Made by a program: the position numbers and the translations under genes. Below are positions 7,666 to 15,069 of a stretch of 27,861 nucleotides of DNA, piece by piece. The notes under the pieces are model-generated. The model ran no database searches, was not told where the DNA came from, and worked only from the letters and a program-made list of their open reading frames with translations. Source of the DNA: JAPOQD01 sp964620555 (GTDB taxonomy: Bacteria > Pseudomonadota > Gammaproteobacteria > Pseudomonadales > Halieaceae); the NCBI GenBank assembly GCA_964620555.1, contig CAZUGZ010000031.1:1-27861 (forward strand). The letters are read 5' to 3'. Each line of letters begins with the position of its first letter. Positions within the stretch are counted from its first letter, which is position 1.

Positions 7666-8580
7666 CTATTCTTCGGTGCGGTAGTCGCCGAACTTCTGGT
7701 CCCTCTGTTGCAGGGATTCGGTCAGTTTGGCGCCCCCGTCGGTGGCCTTGAGGAAATCCTTGAAACTCTTCTGGTGAGTGGCCAGGGTGCAGATTTCCGT
7801 CCCCTGGCGCAGACCGTCGCGCAGTCCCATGATTTCCATCTGGCGGTGAACGGCGCGCTTGTTCAGGGCCAGGATATCGGCTGGCACCAGGGCGACCCGC
7901 TGCGCCTGTGCCACTACCGCGGCCTCCAGTTCGTCCTCGGGGAAGGCGCGGGTGGCCCAGCCGTAAGCTACCGCCTCCTCTCCCGAAATGGCATCGCCGG
8001 TCAACAGCATCTCCATGCCCTTGCGCATCCCCAGCAGCCAGGGGTGAAACTGCATGTCCGGTACCCCGAAGCGTACCGCCGGGTAGCCGATTTTGGCGTC
8101 GTTCGCCACGTACACCAAGTCACAGCCGGTGGCCAACTCACTGCCTCCGGCCAGGCAATGACCGTGAACCTGGGCGATTACCGGCTTGGCCAGGTCCCAG
8201 ATCTTCATCCAGCCCTCCACCACGTGGCGCGGCCATTGGCCGTCACCACCGGCAGTTTGAAAAGGATATTCAAAGCCGGCGTTGCCGCCCCCCAGGTCGT
8301 AGCCCGCCGAGAAGCAGGGTCCGGCCCCGCGCAGGATCATGACCCGCACCTGCGGGTCGGCGTCCGCGCTATGCAGGGCGTGCAGCAGTTCGCCGCGCAA
8401 TGGATGGTTCAGGGCGTTGCGCTGCCCGGGGCGGTTCATGGTGATGCGCCGCACCCCGGTGGCGGGCTCGTCGATCAATACCACCTGGTAAGCTTCTTCA
8501 CCGTCAGGGCCGCCATTGCCGGCCCCAGTGCCGTTGCCGCCGCCGGTGCCCCCCGATTCCGTGTTGTCTGCTTCCGCCAT
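7666..8580 (-). CDS. Enoyl-CoA hydratase/isomerase (crotonase) family protein
   Basis: The ATG at 8580 follows a strong GGAGGGG ribosome site, giving 304 residues. Residues 9-27 are a glycine/asparagine-rich low-complexity segment not usual in the family. The crotonase core follows: the GAGPCFSAGYDL oxyanion loop (86-96), then HCLAGGSELATGCD with E148. The second catalytic glutamate of classic enoyl-CoA hydratases is replaced by A168 in GYPAVRFG. A simple hydratase mechanism is therefore unlikely, and isomerase, hydrolase or other crotonase chemistry is possible. It acts on a CoA thioester in the cytosol. It is convergent with the carboxyltransferase gene (24 bases apart) and lies downstream of the DUF1214 gene on the same strand. 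Confidence 0.85.
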   Translation of the reverse strand: MAEADNTESGGTGGGNGTGAGNGGPDGEEAYQVVLIDEPATGVRRITMNRPGQRNALNHPLRGELLHALHSADADPQVRVMILRGAGPCFSAGYDLGGGNAGFEYPFQTAGGDGQWPRHVVEGWMKIWDLAKPVIAQVHGHCLAGGSELATGCDLVYVANDAKIGYPAVRFGVPDMQFHPWLLGMRKGMEMLLTGDAISGEEAVAYGWATRAFPEDELEAAVVAQAQRVALVPADILALNKRAVHRQMEIMGLRDGLRQGTEICTLATHQKSFKDFLKATDGGAKLTESLQQRDQKFGDYRTEE

Positions 8581-8680
8581 GTTGCCCCTCCCCGTTGCGG
8601 TCCGCTGCGGATTTGCCGGGCAAGTCCATGGCATCCATTTGTCCCTTGGGCAGTAGTCGCCTTGCCGCGGTTGGGACCAG

Positions 8681-8708
8681 ACTACACCAGACCTGCGACG
8701 AGAGACAA
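8681..8708 (-). promoter_or_regulatory. Possible promoter for the crotonase-family gene
   Basis: On the minus strand TTGTCT (8708-8703) and TGTAGT (8686-8681) are separated by 16 bases, a fair sigma-70-like match about 100 bases before the ATG at 8580. The rest of the 262-base stretch from 8581 to 8842 shows no gene. Confidence 0.3.
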
Positions 8709-8790
8709 AAGTTCTCCAATACCCGCAGCGCCTGTGGCGAAGGCTGGTTTGAGCAGGTAGGGCAGAGCGGTATCGTGGTGCTACGTAACG

Positions 8791-8815
8791 AAAAAGAGCG
8801 GAAAAATGGGCCGCT
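8791..8815 (-). terminator. Weak intrinsic terminator after the DUF1214 gene
   Basis: Reading the minus strand downstream of the DUF1214 stop, AGCGG and CCGCT form a five-base-pair stem around a nine-base loop and are followed by CTTTTT. The stem is short, so confidence is modest. Confidence 0.35.
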
Positions 8816-8842
8816 GTGCCGCGTTCGCAACAGGATTATTTT

Positions 8843-10000
8843 CTACGGCGCAGACTCCTGGCCCGCGCCGTCGTCGCCGGCCGCGGCTACAGCGGCGAAT
8901 TTCACCACTTCCGCGCGCGGGGTCTGCACCGCTTCCCGGGGCAGGAAAAAGCGCCAGAAGACCAGCCCCAGGGGGCGCCCCTCGGTATCGAGCCAGTTGT
9001 CACAGCCCGGATCACTGTGGGCCAGTACCATGCGGAAATTGCCCTCGGCGTCGGCCCTGGTCTGGGCCCGGTTCAGGGATACCTGCCGGTTGTTGTAATC
9101 CAGGGTCTGCTGAAAGCGGGTCCACAGGCAGACGTTGCCCATGCGGCATCGCGGCCACCTGCCGGTGATCACCAGGGCCTCATCGGGGCCCAGCAACCAG
9201 GGGGCCATGGAATAGGCCGCATCGATGGCCGCCAGCCCCATGTCGCCGGGTACCACCGGCTCGGGAAACTGGTTGGGGACGATGGATAAAAATGGGACCG
9301 AGTCGGCGCTTTCCCTCATCTGGGGCATGCCGATGGTGCGGCTGCGCAGGAACTGGGCAGCGCGGCGGATGCCGGCCGCGACACTGGCGTCGTCCGGCGG
9401 CGGTGGGGCGGCCGTGCCGCGGTCCAGTCGTCGCAGGGTCATCGAGGGTACCCTGGCGGGGTCCGCCGCCACGCAGGTCACCTCCTCGAAGTAGTGGCGC
9501 GTGGTAATTCGCGAGGTTTCCGGGGTGAGGCCCAGCCAGTTGCGCTCCCGGGCCTCGCCGCCCAGGGCAATTTCGAAGCGGCCATCGGCGTCGATATCGA
9601 ATTGGGTGTCATTGATGATCCCCGCCGTGCGCGTACCCAGGCTACCGTCTTCGGTGCCCTCTTCCAGGGTGACCGACATGTACACCGCGCCGTTCATCTC
9701 GCCGCACAGCAGGTAGCTGTGTCGACTGCTGACCGGCGCGTCGAAATAGATGGCGTCGGAGTTGTCACCGGTGAATTTGCGGGTGGGAGTGACGATGCGG
9801 CGCAGCACGGGGTCGGCGGGGTCATTCTCGAACATGGTGCCGACAGCGCCATCCAGCAGGTGCATCAGGGCGCGATGCGCGGCCACGACATCCTCGGCGC
9901 TGTGCAGGTTCCACTCCTCCCCGGCCCAACGCCGGTCCACTTCCTGCAGCAGGCTGATCAGTTCGTGCAGGGCCGCACGACTCTCGGTTTTCACACTCAT
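8843..10000 (-). CDS. DUF1214 domain-containing protein
   Basis: I start at ATG 10000 behind GGAGAA; the open frame continues to 10183 but the extra residues look non-coding. The product is 385 residues with no signal peptide or membrane segment. The C-terminal third carries the DUF1214 pattern: a WPRCRMGNVCLWTRF segment, a YNNRQVSLNRAQ turn, and HSDPGCDNWLDTEGRPLG near the end, followed by a RFFLPRE strand. The N-terminal half begins with a helical segment and then beta-rich sequence. The biochemical role of the domain is unknown. It is divergent from the sulfatase gene and upstream of the crotonase gene; the 262-base spacing and a weak terminator suggest separate transcription. Confidence 0.82.
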   Translation of the reverse strand: MSVKTESRAALHELISLLQEVDRRWAGEEWNLHSAEDVVAAHRALMHLLDGAVGTMFENDPADPVLRRIVTPTRKFTGDNSDAIYFDAPVSSRHSYLLCGEMNGAVYMSVTLEEGTEDGSLGTRTAGIINDTQFDIDADGRFEIALGGEARERNWLGLTPETSRITTRHYFEEVTCVAADPARVPSMTLRRLDRGTAAPPPPDDASVAAGIRRAAQFLRSRTIGMPQMRESADSVPFLSIVPNQFPEPVVPGDMGLAAIDAAYSMAPWLLGPDEALVITGRWPRCRMGNVCLWTRFQQTLDYNNRQVSLNRAQTRADAEGNFRMVLAHSDPGCDNWLDTEGRPLGLVFWRFFLPREAVQTPRAEVVKFAAVAAAGDDGAGQESAP

Positions 10001-10200
10001 TGTGTTCTCCGGTTGCTGGCCTTTGCCTATGATGCCGCCTAGCGATCCCCCCCGGCAAGGAATGCCGCAACGAACCGGGTACCTGGCCGGACTTCGGTCG
10101 GCATTGTTGTACCGGGCGTGGGAACCGGCAGTCGACAATCGATATCGGCAGGCGTATCGCACATAATCCGCCATCGACACCATCGCGAGGAGAGGGGATC

Positions 10201-11877
10201 ATGGTGGAATCGGACAGCATCACCGGAGTTTTACGCCGGCGCGGATATTCAGGTCGTGGAGTGCTGCGCCTGGCACTGTCTGTCAGTACCCTGGTGGTGG
10301 GCACTCTGCTGTTGACCGCGCCGTCGTCCGCGGCCCGGCCCAACGTCATCGTGCTGGTGGCGGATGATCTGGGTTGGGCCGATGTCGGTTATCACGGCAA
10401 CACCCAGATCGACACTCCCTCGCTGGATCGTCTGGCGGCAGAGGGCGTGCAGTTGAATCGTTTTTACACCACGCCGATCTGCTCGCCCACCCGGGCGGCG
10501 CTGATGACCGGGCGCGACCCCATGCGGCTGGGAATTGTCTACGGCGTGCTCCTGCCCTGGCACTCCAACGGCGTGCATCCGGAAGAGACCTTTCTGCCGG
10601 AACTGTTCCTCGATGCGGGCTATCAGACCGCCATGGTGGGCAAGTGGCACCTGGGCCACGCCCAGCAGACCTATCATCCCAATAACCGGGGATTTCAGCA
10701 CTTTTACGGACATTTACATACAGAAGTCGGCTATTTCCCGCCATTTTCCATGGTGGGCGGCAGGGACTTCCAGCGCAACGGGGTCTCCATCGACGACCAG
10801 GGATACGAAACGTTCCTGCTCGCGGACGAGGCGTCCCGCTACATTCGGGAGCGGGACCGGAGCAGGCCCTTTTTCCTCTACATGCCCTTTATCGCTCCCC
10901 ACACGCCACTGGATGCGCCTCCTGAACTCAAGGCCAAATACGCCGATATGGAGGACCGGCGGGGCCGCGCCCGCAGCAAATCCACCGACCAGAGCCGCCT
11001 GATCGCAAAACTGATGCGGCGGCCCAGTGCCAGGCCGATGTTTGCCGCCGTGGTGGACGGCATGGACCAGGCCATCGGCCAGGTGCTCGACACGCTGGAC
11101 CAGGAGGGGATTGCCGACAACACGCTGGTGTTGTTCTTCTCCGACAATGGTGGCGCCGCCTACGCTACCGGCGGTGCCGACAACGCTCCGCTGCGCGGTG
11201 GCAAGGGCGAGACCTTCGAGGGTGGTATCCGGGTGGTTGCCTCCATGCGCTGGCCCGCCCAACTCGAGGCCGGCGGCAGTACGGATTCCATCATGTCGGT
11301 CATGGATGTACTGCCGACGCTGGCCGCCGCCGCCGATATCGAGGCGCGTACCAACTTTCCCCTCGACGGCCGCAACGTGCTGCCCGCGATACGCGACGGG
11401 CAAAAACTGGCGCGCCGGGACTACCTGTTTTTTGGTTCGGAAACGCCCATCAAGGGCCACTACAATCTAACCGCATTCAACGATGAGTGGAAACTGGTGC
11501 AGGAAATCGTCAGCGGGCTGTCCTCGGTGGAGATCACCAACTACCTGTTCCGCATCGGCGAGGACCCCAACGAATACAACAACCTTGCCCCACAGTACCC
11601 CGAGGTGGTCGCGGCAATGGCAGAGGCGATTCATCGTTGGCGCAGTTTGTATCCGGTGGCCGGCACCCGCTCCGAACTGGTACCACCGCCGGGTTGGCGG
11701 GCGCCGCTGGATTGGGCCGACTATCCGATTCCGCTGGAGAAACTGCAGCAACAGGCATCGCGCGGCATGCCTCCGGAAAACACCCTGATTCCACTGGACT
11801 GGCAACACGGTGAATCCGGCCGACTGATCTACAACTGCGAGCCCTGGGATCTGCTCGGTGGCGGGCTGTGTAAATAA
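10201..11877 (+). CDS. Exported type I sulfatase (arylsulfatase family)
   Basis: The 558-residue product starts at ATG 10201, just after AGGAGAGGGG. A basic N-terminus (RRRGYSGRG) and a hydrophobic segment ending in APSSAA predict an exported protein. The sulfatase fold is complete: VADDLGW metal-binding aspartates, the C94-S-P-T-R motif whose cysteine is oxidised to formylglycine, K148 and H150 in VGKWHLG, APHTP, and D315-N316 in FFSDNGG. It hydrolyses sulfate esters, probably in the periplasm, and needs a formylglycine-generating or sulfatase-maturing enzyme, not found here. No glycan-degradation genes are adjacent, so a small sulfate ester or sulfated steroid is as likely as a polysaccharide. 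It is followed by a decayed zinc-finger gene on the other strand. Confidence 0.92.
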   Translation: MVESDSITGVLRRRGYSGRGVLRLALSVSTLVVGTLLLTAPSSAARPNVIVLVADDLGWADVGYHGNTQIDTPSLDRLAAEGVQLNRFYTTPICSPTRAALMTGRDPMRLGIVYGVLLPWHSNGVHPEETFLPELFLDAGYQTAMVGKWHLGHAQQTYHPNNRGFQHFYGHLHTEVGYFPPFSMVGGRDFQRNGVSIDDQGYETFLLADEASRYIRERDRSRPFFLYMPFIAPHTPLDAPPELKAKYADMEDRRGRARSKSTDQSRLIAKLMRRPSARPMFAAVVDGMDQAIGQVLDTLDQEGIADNTLVLFFSDNGGAAYATGGADNAPLRGGKGETFEGGIRVVASMRWPAQLEAGGSTDSIMSVMDVLPTLAAAADIEARTNFPLDGRNVLPAIRDGQKLARRDYLFFGSETPIKGHYNLTAFNDEWKLVQEIVSGLSSVEITNYLFRIGEDPNEYNNLAPQYPEVVAAMAEAIHRWRSLYPVAGTRSELVPPPGWRAPLDWADYPIPLEKLQQQASRGMPPENTLIPLDWQHGESGRLIYNCEPWDLLGGGLCK

Positions 11878-11884
11878 AGGGCGT

Positions 11885-12085
11885 TCAGATCGGGCGTTTG
11901 CCCATTATCAGCGCGCGGAATTTGTCCAGCAGGGTTTCGTATTTGAAATCGCTAAACTCGCCGGCATCCATGAAGATGCCGTGCTGGGCGCAGATTTCGT
12001 ACCAGATATGAATCTGGCTCGGATCGTTGGTCTGCTCCATGCGGTCGCCACAGCGAGGGCAGTCGATATCCCCTCCCCCTTCACG
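11885..12085 (-). pseudogene. 3' fragment of a zf-TFIIB-like zinc-ribbon gene
   Basis: On the minus strand the codons ending at the stop at 11885-11887 read DIDCPRCGDRMEQTND, then WYEICAQHGIFMDAGEF and an ETLLDKFRALIMGK-like tail. This is the C-terminal half of proteins with paired zinc ribbons annotated as zf-TFIIB. Upstream, the frame runs straight into the repeat at 12084 and meets a stop at 12086-12088, with no start codon and no N-terminal zinc ribbon. The gene therefore appears decapitated at the repeat boundary. It is convergent with the sulfatase gene (seven bases between stops). An internal ATG could start only about 50 residues and would lose the first cysteine pair. Confidence 0.65.
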
Positions 12086-12102
12086 TCATTCCGGCCCCCA
12101 CG
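12084..12102. repeat. Partial repeat end (CGTCATTCCGGC)
   Basis: The sequence CGTCATTCCGGC here duplicates the left end of the full repeat that starts at 12105. It sits exactly where the coding sequence of the zinc-ribbon fragment stops. Confidence 0.6.
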
Positions 12103-12104
12103 TT

Positions 12105-12189
12105 CGTCATTCCGGCGAAAGCCGGAATCCAGTGGCTTTCGGTCGGCATGGAAAAGACGCTGGATGCCGGGTCAAGCCCGGCATGACGG
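12105..12189 (+). repeat. REP/MITE-like element with two hairpins and inverted ends
   Basis: About 85 bases. The ends are inverted (CGTCAT on the left, ATGACG on the right). The left half folds as ATTCCGGC-GAAA-GCCGGAAT, and the right half as ATGCCGGG-TCAAG-CCCGGCAT; the inner flanks CCAG and CTGG also pair. The right half is repeated at 22503-22539 in opposite orientation, identical at 35 of 37 positions. No ORF lies inside. Confidence 0.8.
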
Positions 12190-12271
12190 GGTGTTGTGCC
12201 GGGTCAACGAAACATTCGGCCATGCGTTACCCTGTCTGCTACAAAATCCTGCGTGATGTACACTTCCCGTC

Positions 12272-14086
12272 ATGTCCAGAACCGTCGAATTCGTGTCCCC
12301 CACCCAGCGCCCGCTGGACAACGTACTCAGCGAGTTCCGCTGGTCGTTGGCAACGGATTCGCCCACGCGGATAACCTACACCTTCGCCGATCAGCCACAG
12401 GACTACCTGCTGGACCGGGAAATCGGCTATCACCAGGACGTGGAGGAGTGGAGCCAGCCATTTCGGACCGGTTTTGGCGCGCTCGATGAGGCACAGCGGG
12501 AGACGGTCGTCGGGTTGTTGCGAATGCTTGAACGGGCCATCGGGGTCGAGTTTGTGGAGGTGGAGGACGCCCGTGCGGCCCATTTGCGCTTTTCTCTCAC
12601 CGACCTGGGCCCGGAACAGGCCCATGCCCTGGCCTATCCGCCCAACCCCGACCTGCTGCCATTCCGGGTGGACTATGAGGAACTGCACCGGGCTTCGGGC
12701 ATATCCAGTGATATCTGGCTGCATCACGATCTGGACGCCACTGCCTTCCTCGCTGCGTTACCCGCCGCGATCGGTACTGCCCTGGGGCTCAGTGCAACCA
12801 CGAAAAACGGTTTTTCGGTCAGTGAAGGTTCCGCCGCGGACCCGTTGCCGGAGGCACTCGATTACGTTCGTTACACCGTGATGTCAGAGCATGGGGCGGC
12901 GCCGGGTTCAACCGACAGCGGAATGAACGCAAGTTTCGCCGCCATGGACCTCGAGGCGCTGCGCTACCTGTATGGCCCGTCCCATGACAGCGGCAATGAC
13001 CTCTACATCATCGACCGCTCCATCGACGATCCGCTGCCCGGGGAAAATCTGGACTATGGCGACAGCTTTAGCTCACACAATTTTATCAACAGCTACCTGG
13101 CGATTGCCGATAGCGGTGGCCGCAATGTGCTGGTCATCGATGTGGAAGCAGACCTGGTCGTCGATCTCAACCCCGATAGCTGGTCCGACACCCGGGGTGG
13201 CAATGGCAGTGGAGCGTCGTCCGATCCCAATCTCTACCTCGACCCGGACACCAGGATGCAGGAAGTCATTACCGTGGATGGCAACGACCGGGTCACCGGC
13301 AACGATCTCGACAACCGAATTCAGGTTCGGGGAGGCAATGACTGGGTTGACGGAGGCCCGGGCAATGACTGGGTGCAGTTGGGTTCCGGCGACGACGAGT
13401 ACCGCTACAGCGTCGGCGGCGACCAGGTGTACGCTGGCTCGGGTCAGGACCTGGTGCATCTGAATGAACAGAATCTCGGTCGTTACAAACTGGTTACCGA
13501 CGACGGTGTCCTCATCATCAGTGACCTCGTCAGTGGCGATGAGGCCCGTTTCTTCGAATTTGAAAGGGCCGGATTGGCTGGTGAATCCACATCCCTCAGC
13601 CAGGCAGGCAACCTGATTCAGCAGTACAACCTGGCGGCGGGGCTGTTTCAGCCGGGGGTGCCGCTGTACCAGTCCACCATCGCTGGCGTCGATGGGGAGA
13701 TCAGCGCGGAGGAGGCACAACTGTACCGCATGTATTACGGCAGCCTGGGCCGCGCTCCGGACCGGGGCGGTTTCGATTTCTGGTTGGATACCATTCGAAC
13801 CGGCACGTATTCCATCGAGGAGGTGGCGGACCGCTTCGTGAGATCAGACGAGTTCATCGGCCTGGCCGACAGCAACGACAGCGGCAATGTCGGGGCCGAA
13901 GAGTTTGTCACCCACATGTACAGAAACGTGTTTGGGCGCGCCCCGGACCCGGGCGGTTTTGCCTGGTGGATCGGTCAGCTGTTCACGATTCAACACACCC
14001 AGGGCAGCGCCTTCCTGAACATGGTGCAGTCCGATGAGTTCGTCAGTCTGACCGCGGCGACGGTTGCGGATTTCTTTTTTCTTTGA
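12272..14086 (+). CDS. Secreted serralysin-like pseudo-protease with RTX-type repeats and two DUF4214 domains
   Basis: The 604-residue protein has no Sec signal. Residues 32-235 resemble the peptidase M10 (serralysin) catalytic domain: ITYTF strand, FVEVED and LRFSLTD strands, a Met-turn YTVMSEHG at 201-208 and a final LEALRYLYG helix. The zinc-binding helix that should read HExxHxxGxxH is AAIGTALGLSA at 165-175, so all three histidines and the catalytic glutamate are gone while the hydrophobic frame is kept. Residues 335-400 contain RTX-like glycine/aspartate repeats (GGNDWVDGGPGNDW, GSGDDEY). Two DUF4214 domains follow (about 480-530 and 545-595), each with FGRAPDxGGF-like cores. The end, ADFFFL, fits a type I secretion signal (acidic residue then hydrophobics). 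No transporter genes adjoin. The ATG at 12272 lacks a clear ribosome site. It is probably an extracellular binding or structural protein. Confidence 0.8.
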   Translation: MSRTVEFVSPTQRPLDNVLSEFRWSLATDSPTRITYTFADQPQDYLLDREIGYHQDVEEWSQPFRTGFGALDEAQRETVVGLLRMLERAIGVEFVEVEDARAAHLRFSLTDLGPEQAHALAYPPNPDLLPFRVDYEELHRASGISSDIWLHHDLDATAFLAALPAAIGTALGLSATTKNGFSVSEGSAADPLPEALDYVRYTVMSEHGAAPGSTDSGMNASFAAMDLEALRYLYGPSHDSGNDLYIIDRSIDDPLPGENLDYGDSFSSHNFINSYLAIADSGGRNVLVIDVEADLVVDLNPDSWSDTRGGNGSGASSDPNLYLDPDTRMQEVITVDGNDRVTGNDLDNRIQVRGGNDWVDGGPGNDWVQLGSGDDEYRYSVGGDQVYAGSGQDLVHLNEQNLGRYKLVTDDGVLIISDLVSGDEARFFEFERAGLAGESTSLSQAGNLIQQYNLAAGLFQPGVPLYQSTIAGVDGEISAEEAQLYRMYYGSLGRAPDRGGFDFWLDTIRTGTYSIEEVADRFVRSDEFIGLADSNDSGNVGAEEFVTHMYRNVFGRAPDPGGFAWWIGQLFTIQHTQGSAFLNMVQSDEFVSLTAATVADFFFL

Positions 14087-14165
14087 TCCTTGGCTGCGGT
14101 CGCGGCATGGTGCATCATTGCCGCCATCCCCGCATTCATCTTTACCGTAACCAGGGAGCACCAGC

Positions 14166-14960
14166 ATGCAGGAATTCAACGGGAAGGTCGCCGTCGTCAC
14201 TGGCGCCGCAAGTGGCATTGGCCGCGGGCTGGCGCAGCACTGTGGGCAACTGGGGATGTCGGTGGTATTGGCTGACATCGATCCCGGCGGGCTGGAAAAA
14301 CTGGGTGCCGAGCTGGAAGAGCTTGGGGTTGCCAACCTGGCGATGCCCACCGATGTCGCCGATGCAGAGTCGGTGGAGCGTTTGGCGGAAGCCAGTTTTG
14401 GCGAGTTCGGTCAGGTGGATCTGCTGTTCAACAATGCTGGCGTGCTCAGGCTTGGCAATAGCTGGCAACAATCGGTTGAAGATTGGCAGTGGCACCTCGG
14501 CGTAAACCTGATGGGAGTAGTCCACGGTTTGCGCAGCTTTGTACCGCGCCTGTTGGCGCAGGGCAGTGCTGCCCACATTGTCAATACCGCGTCACTGGGC
14601 GCGTTGTTGACGATGCCGATGCTGGCCCCCTACCAGGCATCCAAGGCGGCAGTGAGAGCCTTGACGGAAACCCTGCACATGGAACTGCAGAAGTCGAATC
14701 CGGAGATCGGGGTGTCCGTGTTGTGTCCCGGTCCGGTGGCCACAGCGATGCTGGATTCCGCCAATCACTTGTCCACTGCCGATGACGTCCCCTCGGCGGG
14801 GCAGCAGGCGGAGGAACAGGCCATGAAAACCATGTCACCCGCTCGCCTGGCCAGGATTGTGTTCGAGGCCATTTGCGAACGACGGTTCTGGATTTTTCCC
14901 CACCAGGAATTCAAGCCGCACTACCGGCAGCAGGTGGCGGACATGCTGGAGGAACGCTGA
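14166..14960 (+). CDS. Short-chain dehydrogenase/reductase (SDR)
   Basis: The ATG at 14166 follows GGGAG. The 264-residue protein is a classical SDR: the cofactor motif TGAASGIG near the N-terminus, an acidic D at the end of strand 2 (VVLADID, favouring NAD), NNAG near residue 88, and the catalytic set S143, Y156 and K160 (YQASK). A CPGPVATAM loop follows the active site. It oxidises or reduces an alcohol/ketone in the cytosol; the substrate is unknown. The C-terminal FWIFPHQEFKPHY region is typical of an SDR subgroup often annotated by genome projects as generic oxidoreductases. It lies 79 bases after the secreted pseudo-protease gene and 109 bases before icd, which has its own promoter. Confidence 0.9.
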   Translation: MQEFNGKVAVVTGAASGIGRGLAQHCGQLGMSVVLADIDPGGLEKLGAELEELGVANLAMPTDVADAESVERLAEASFGEFGQVDLLFNNAGVLRLGNSWQQSVEDWQWHLGVNLMGVVHGLRSFVPRLLAQGSAAHIVNTASLGALLTMPMLAPYQASKAAVRALTETLHMELQKSNPEIGVSVLCPGPVATAMLDSANHLSTADDVPSAGQQAEEQAMKTMSPARLARIVFEAICERRFWIFPHQEFKPHYRQQVADMLEER

Positions 14961-15014
14961 CCCGCATATATCACCAACCTTCTGCTGCGAACGCCGATAC
15001 CCGCCAAGATTCAG

Positions 15015-15023
15015 TGCTATAAT
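15015..15023 (+). promoter_or_regulatory. Strong extended -10 promoter of icd
   Basis: TGC-TATAAT (15015-15023) is a perfect consensus extended -10 element. The -35 position (14995-15000) is non-consensus, as expected. Transcription should start near 15030, leaving a 40-base leader before the icd ATG. Confidence 0.75.
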
Positions 15024-15069
15024 ACGCGCCTTTCCCCGTCCCCCCCGACAACGCAACTCGGAGCAAGTT

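Noticed and set aside
12990..13480. A calcium-binding RTX toxin
   Set aside because: The glycine/aspartate repeats are few and degenerate, and there is no toxin domain or adjacent hlyBD-like transporter; only a secreted RTX-like protein is supported.
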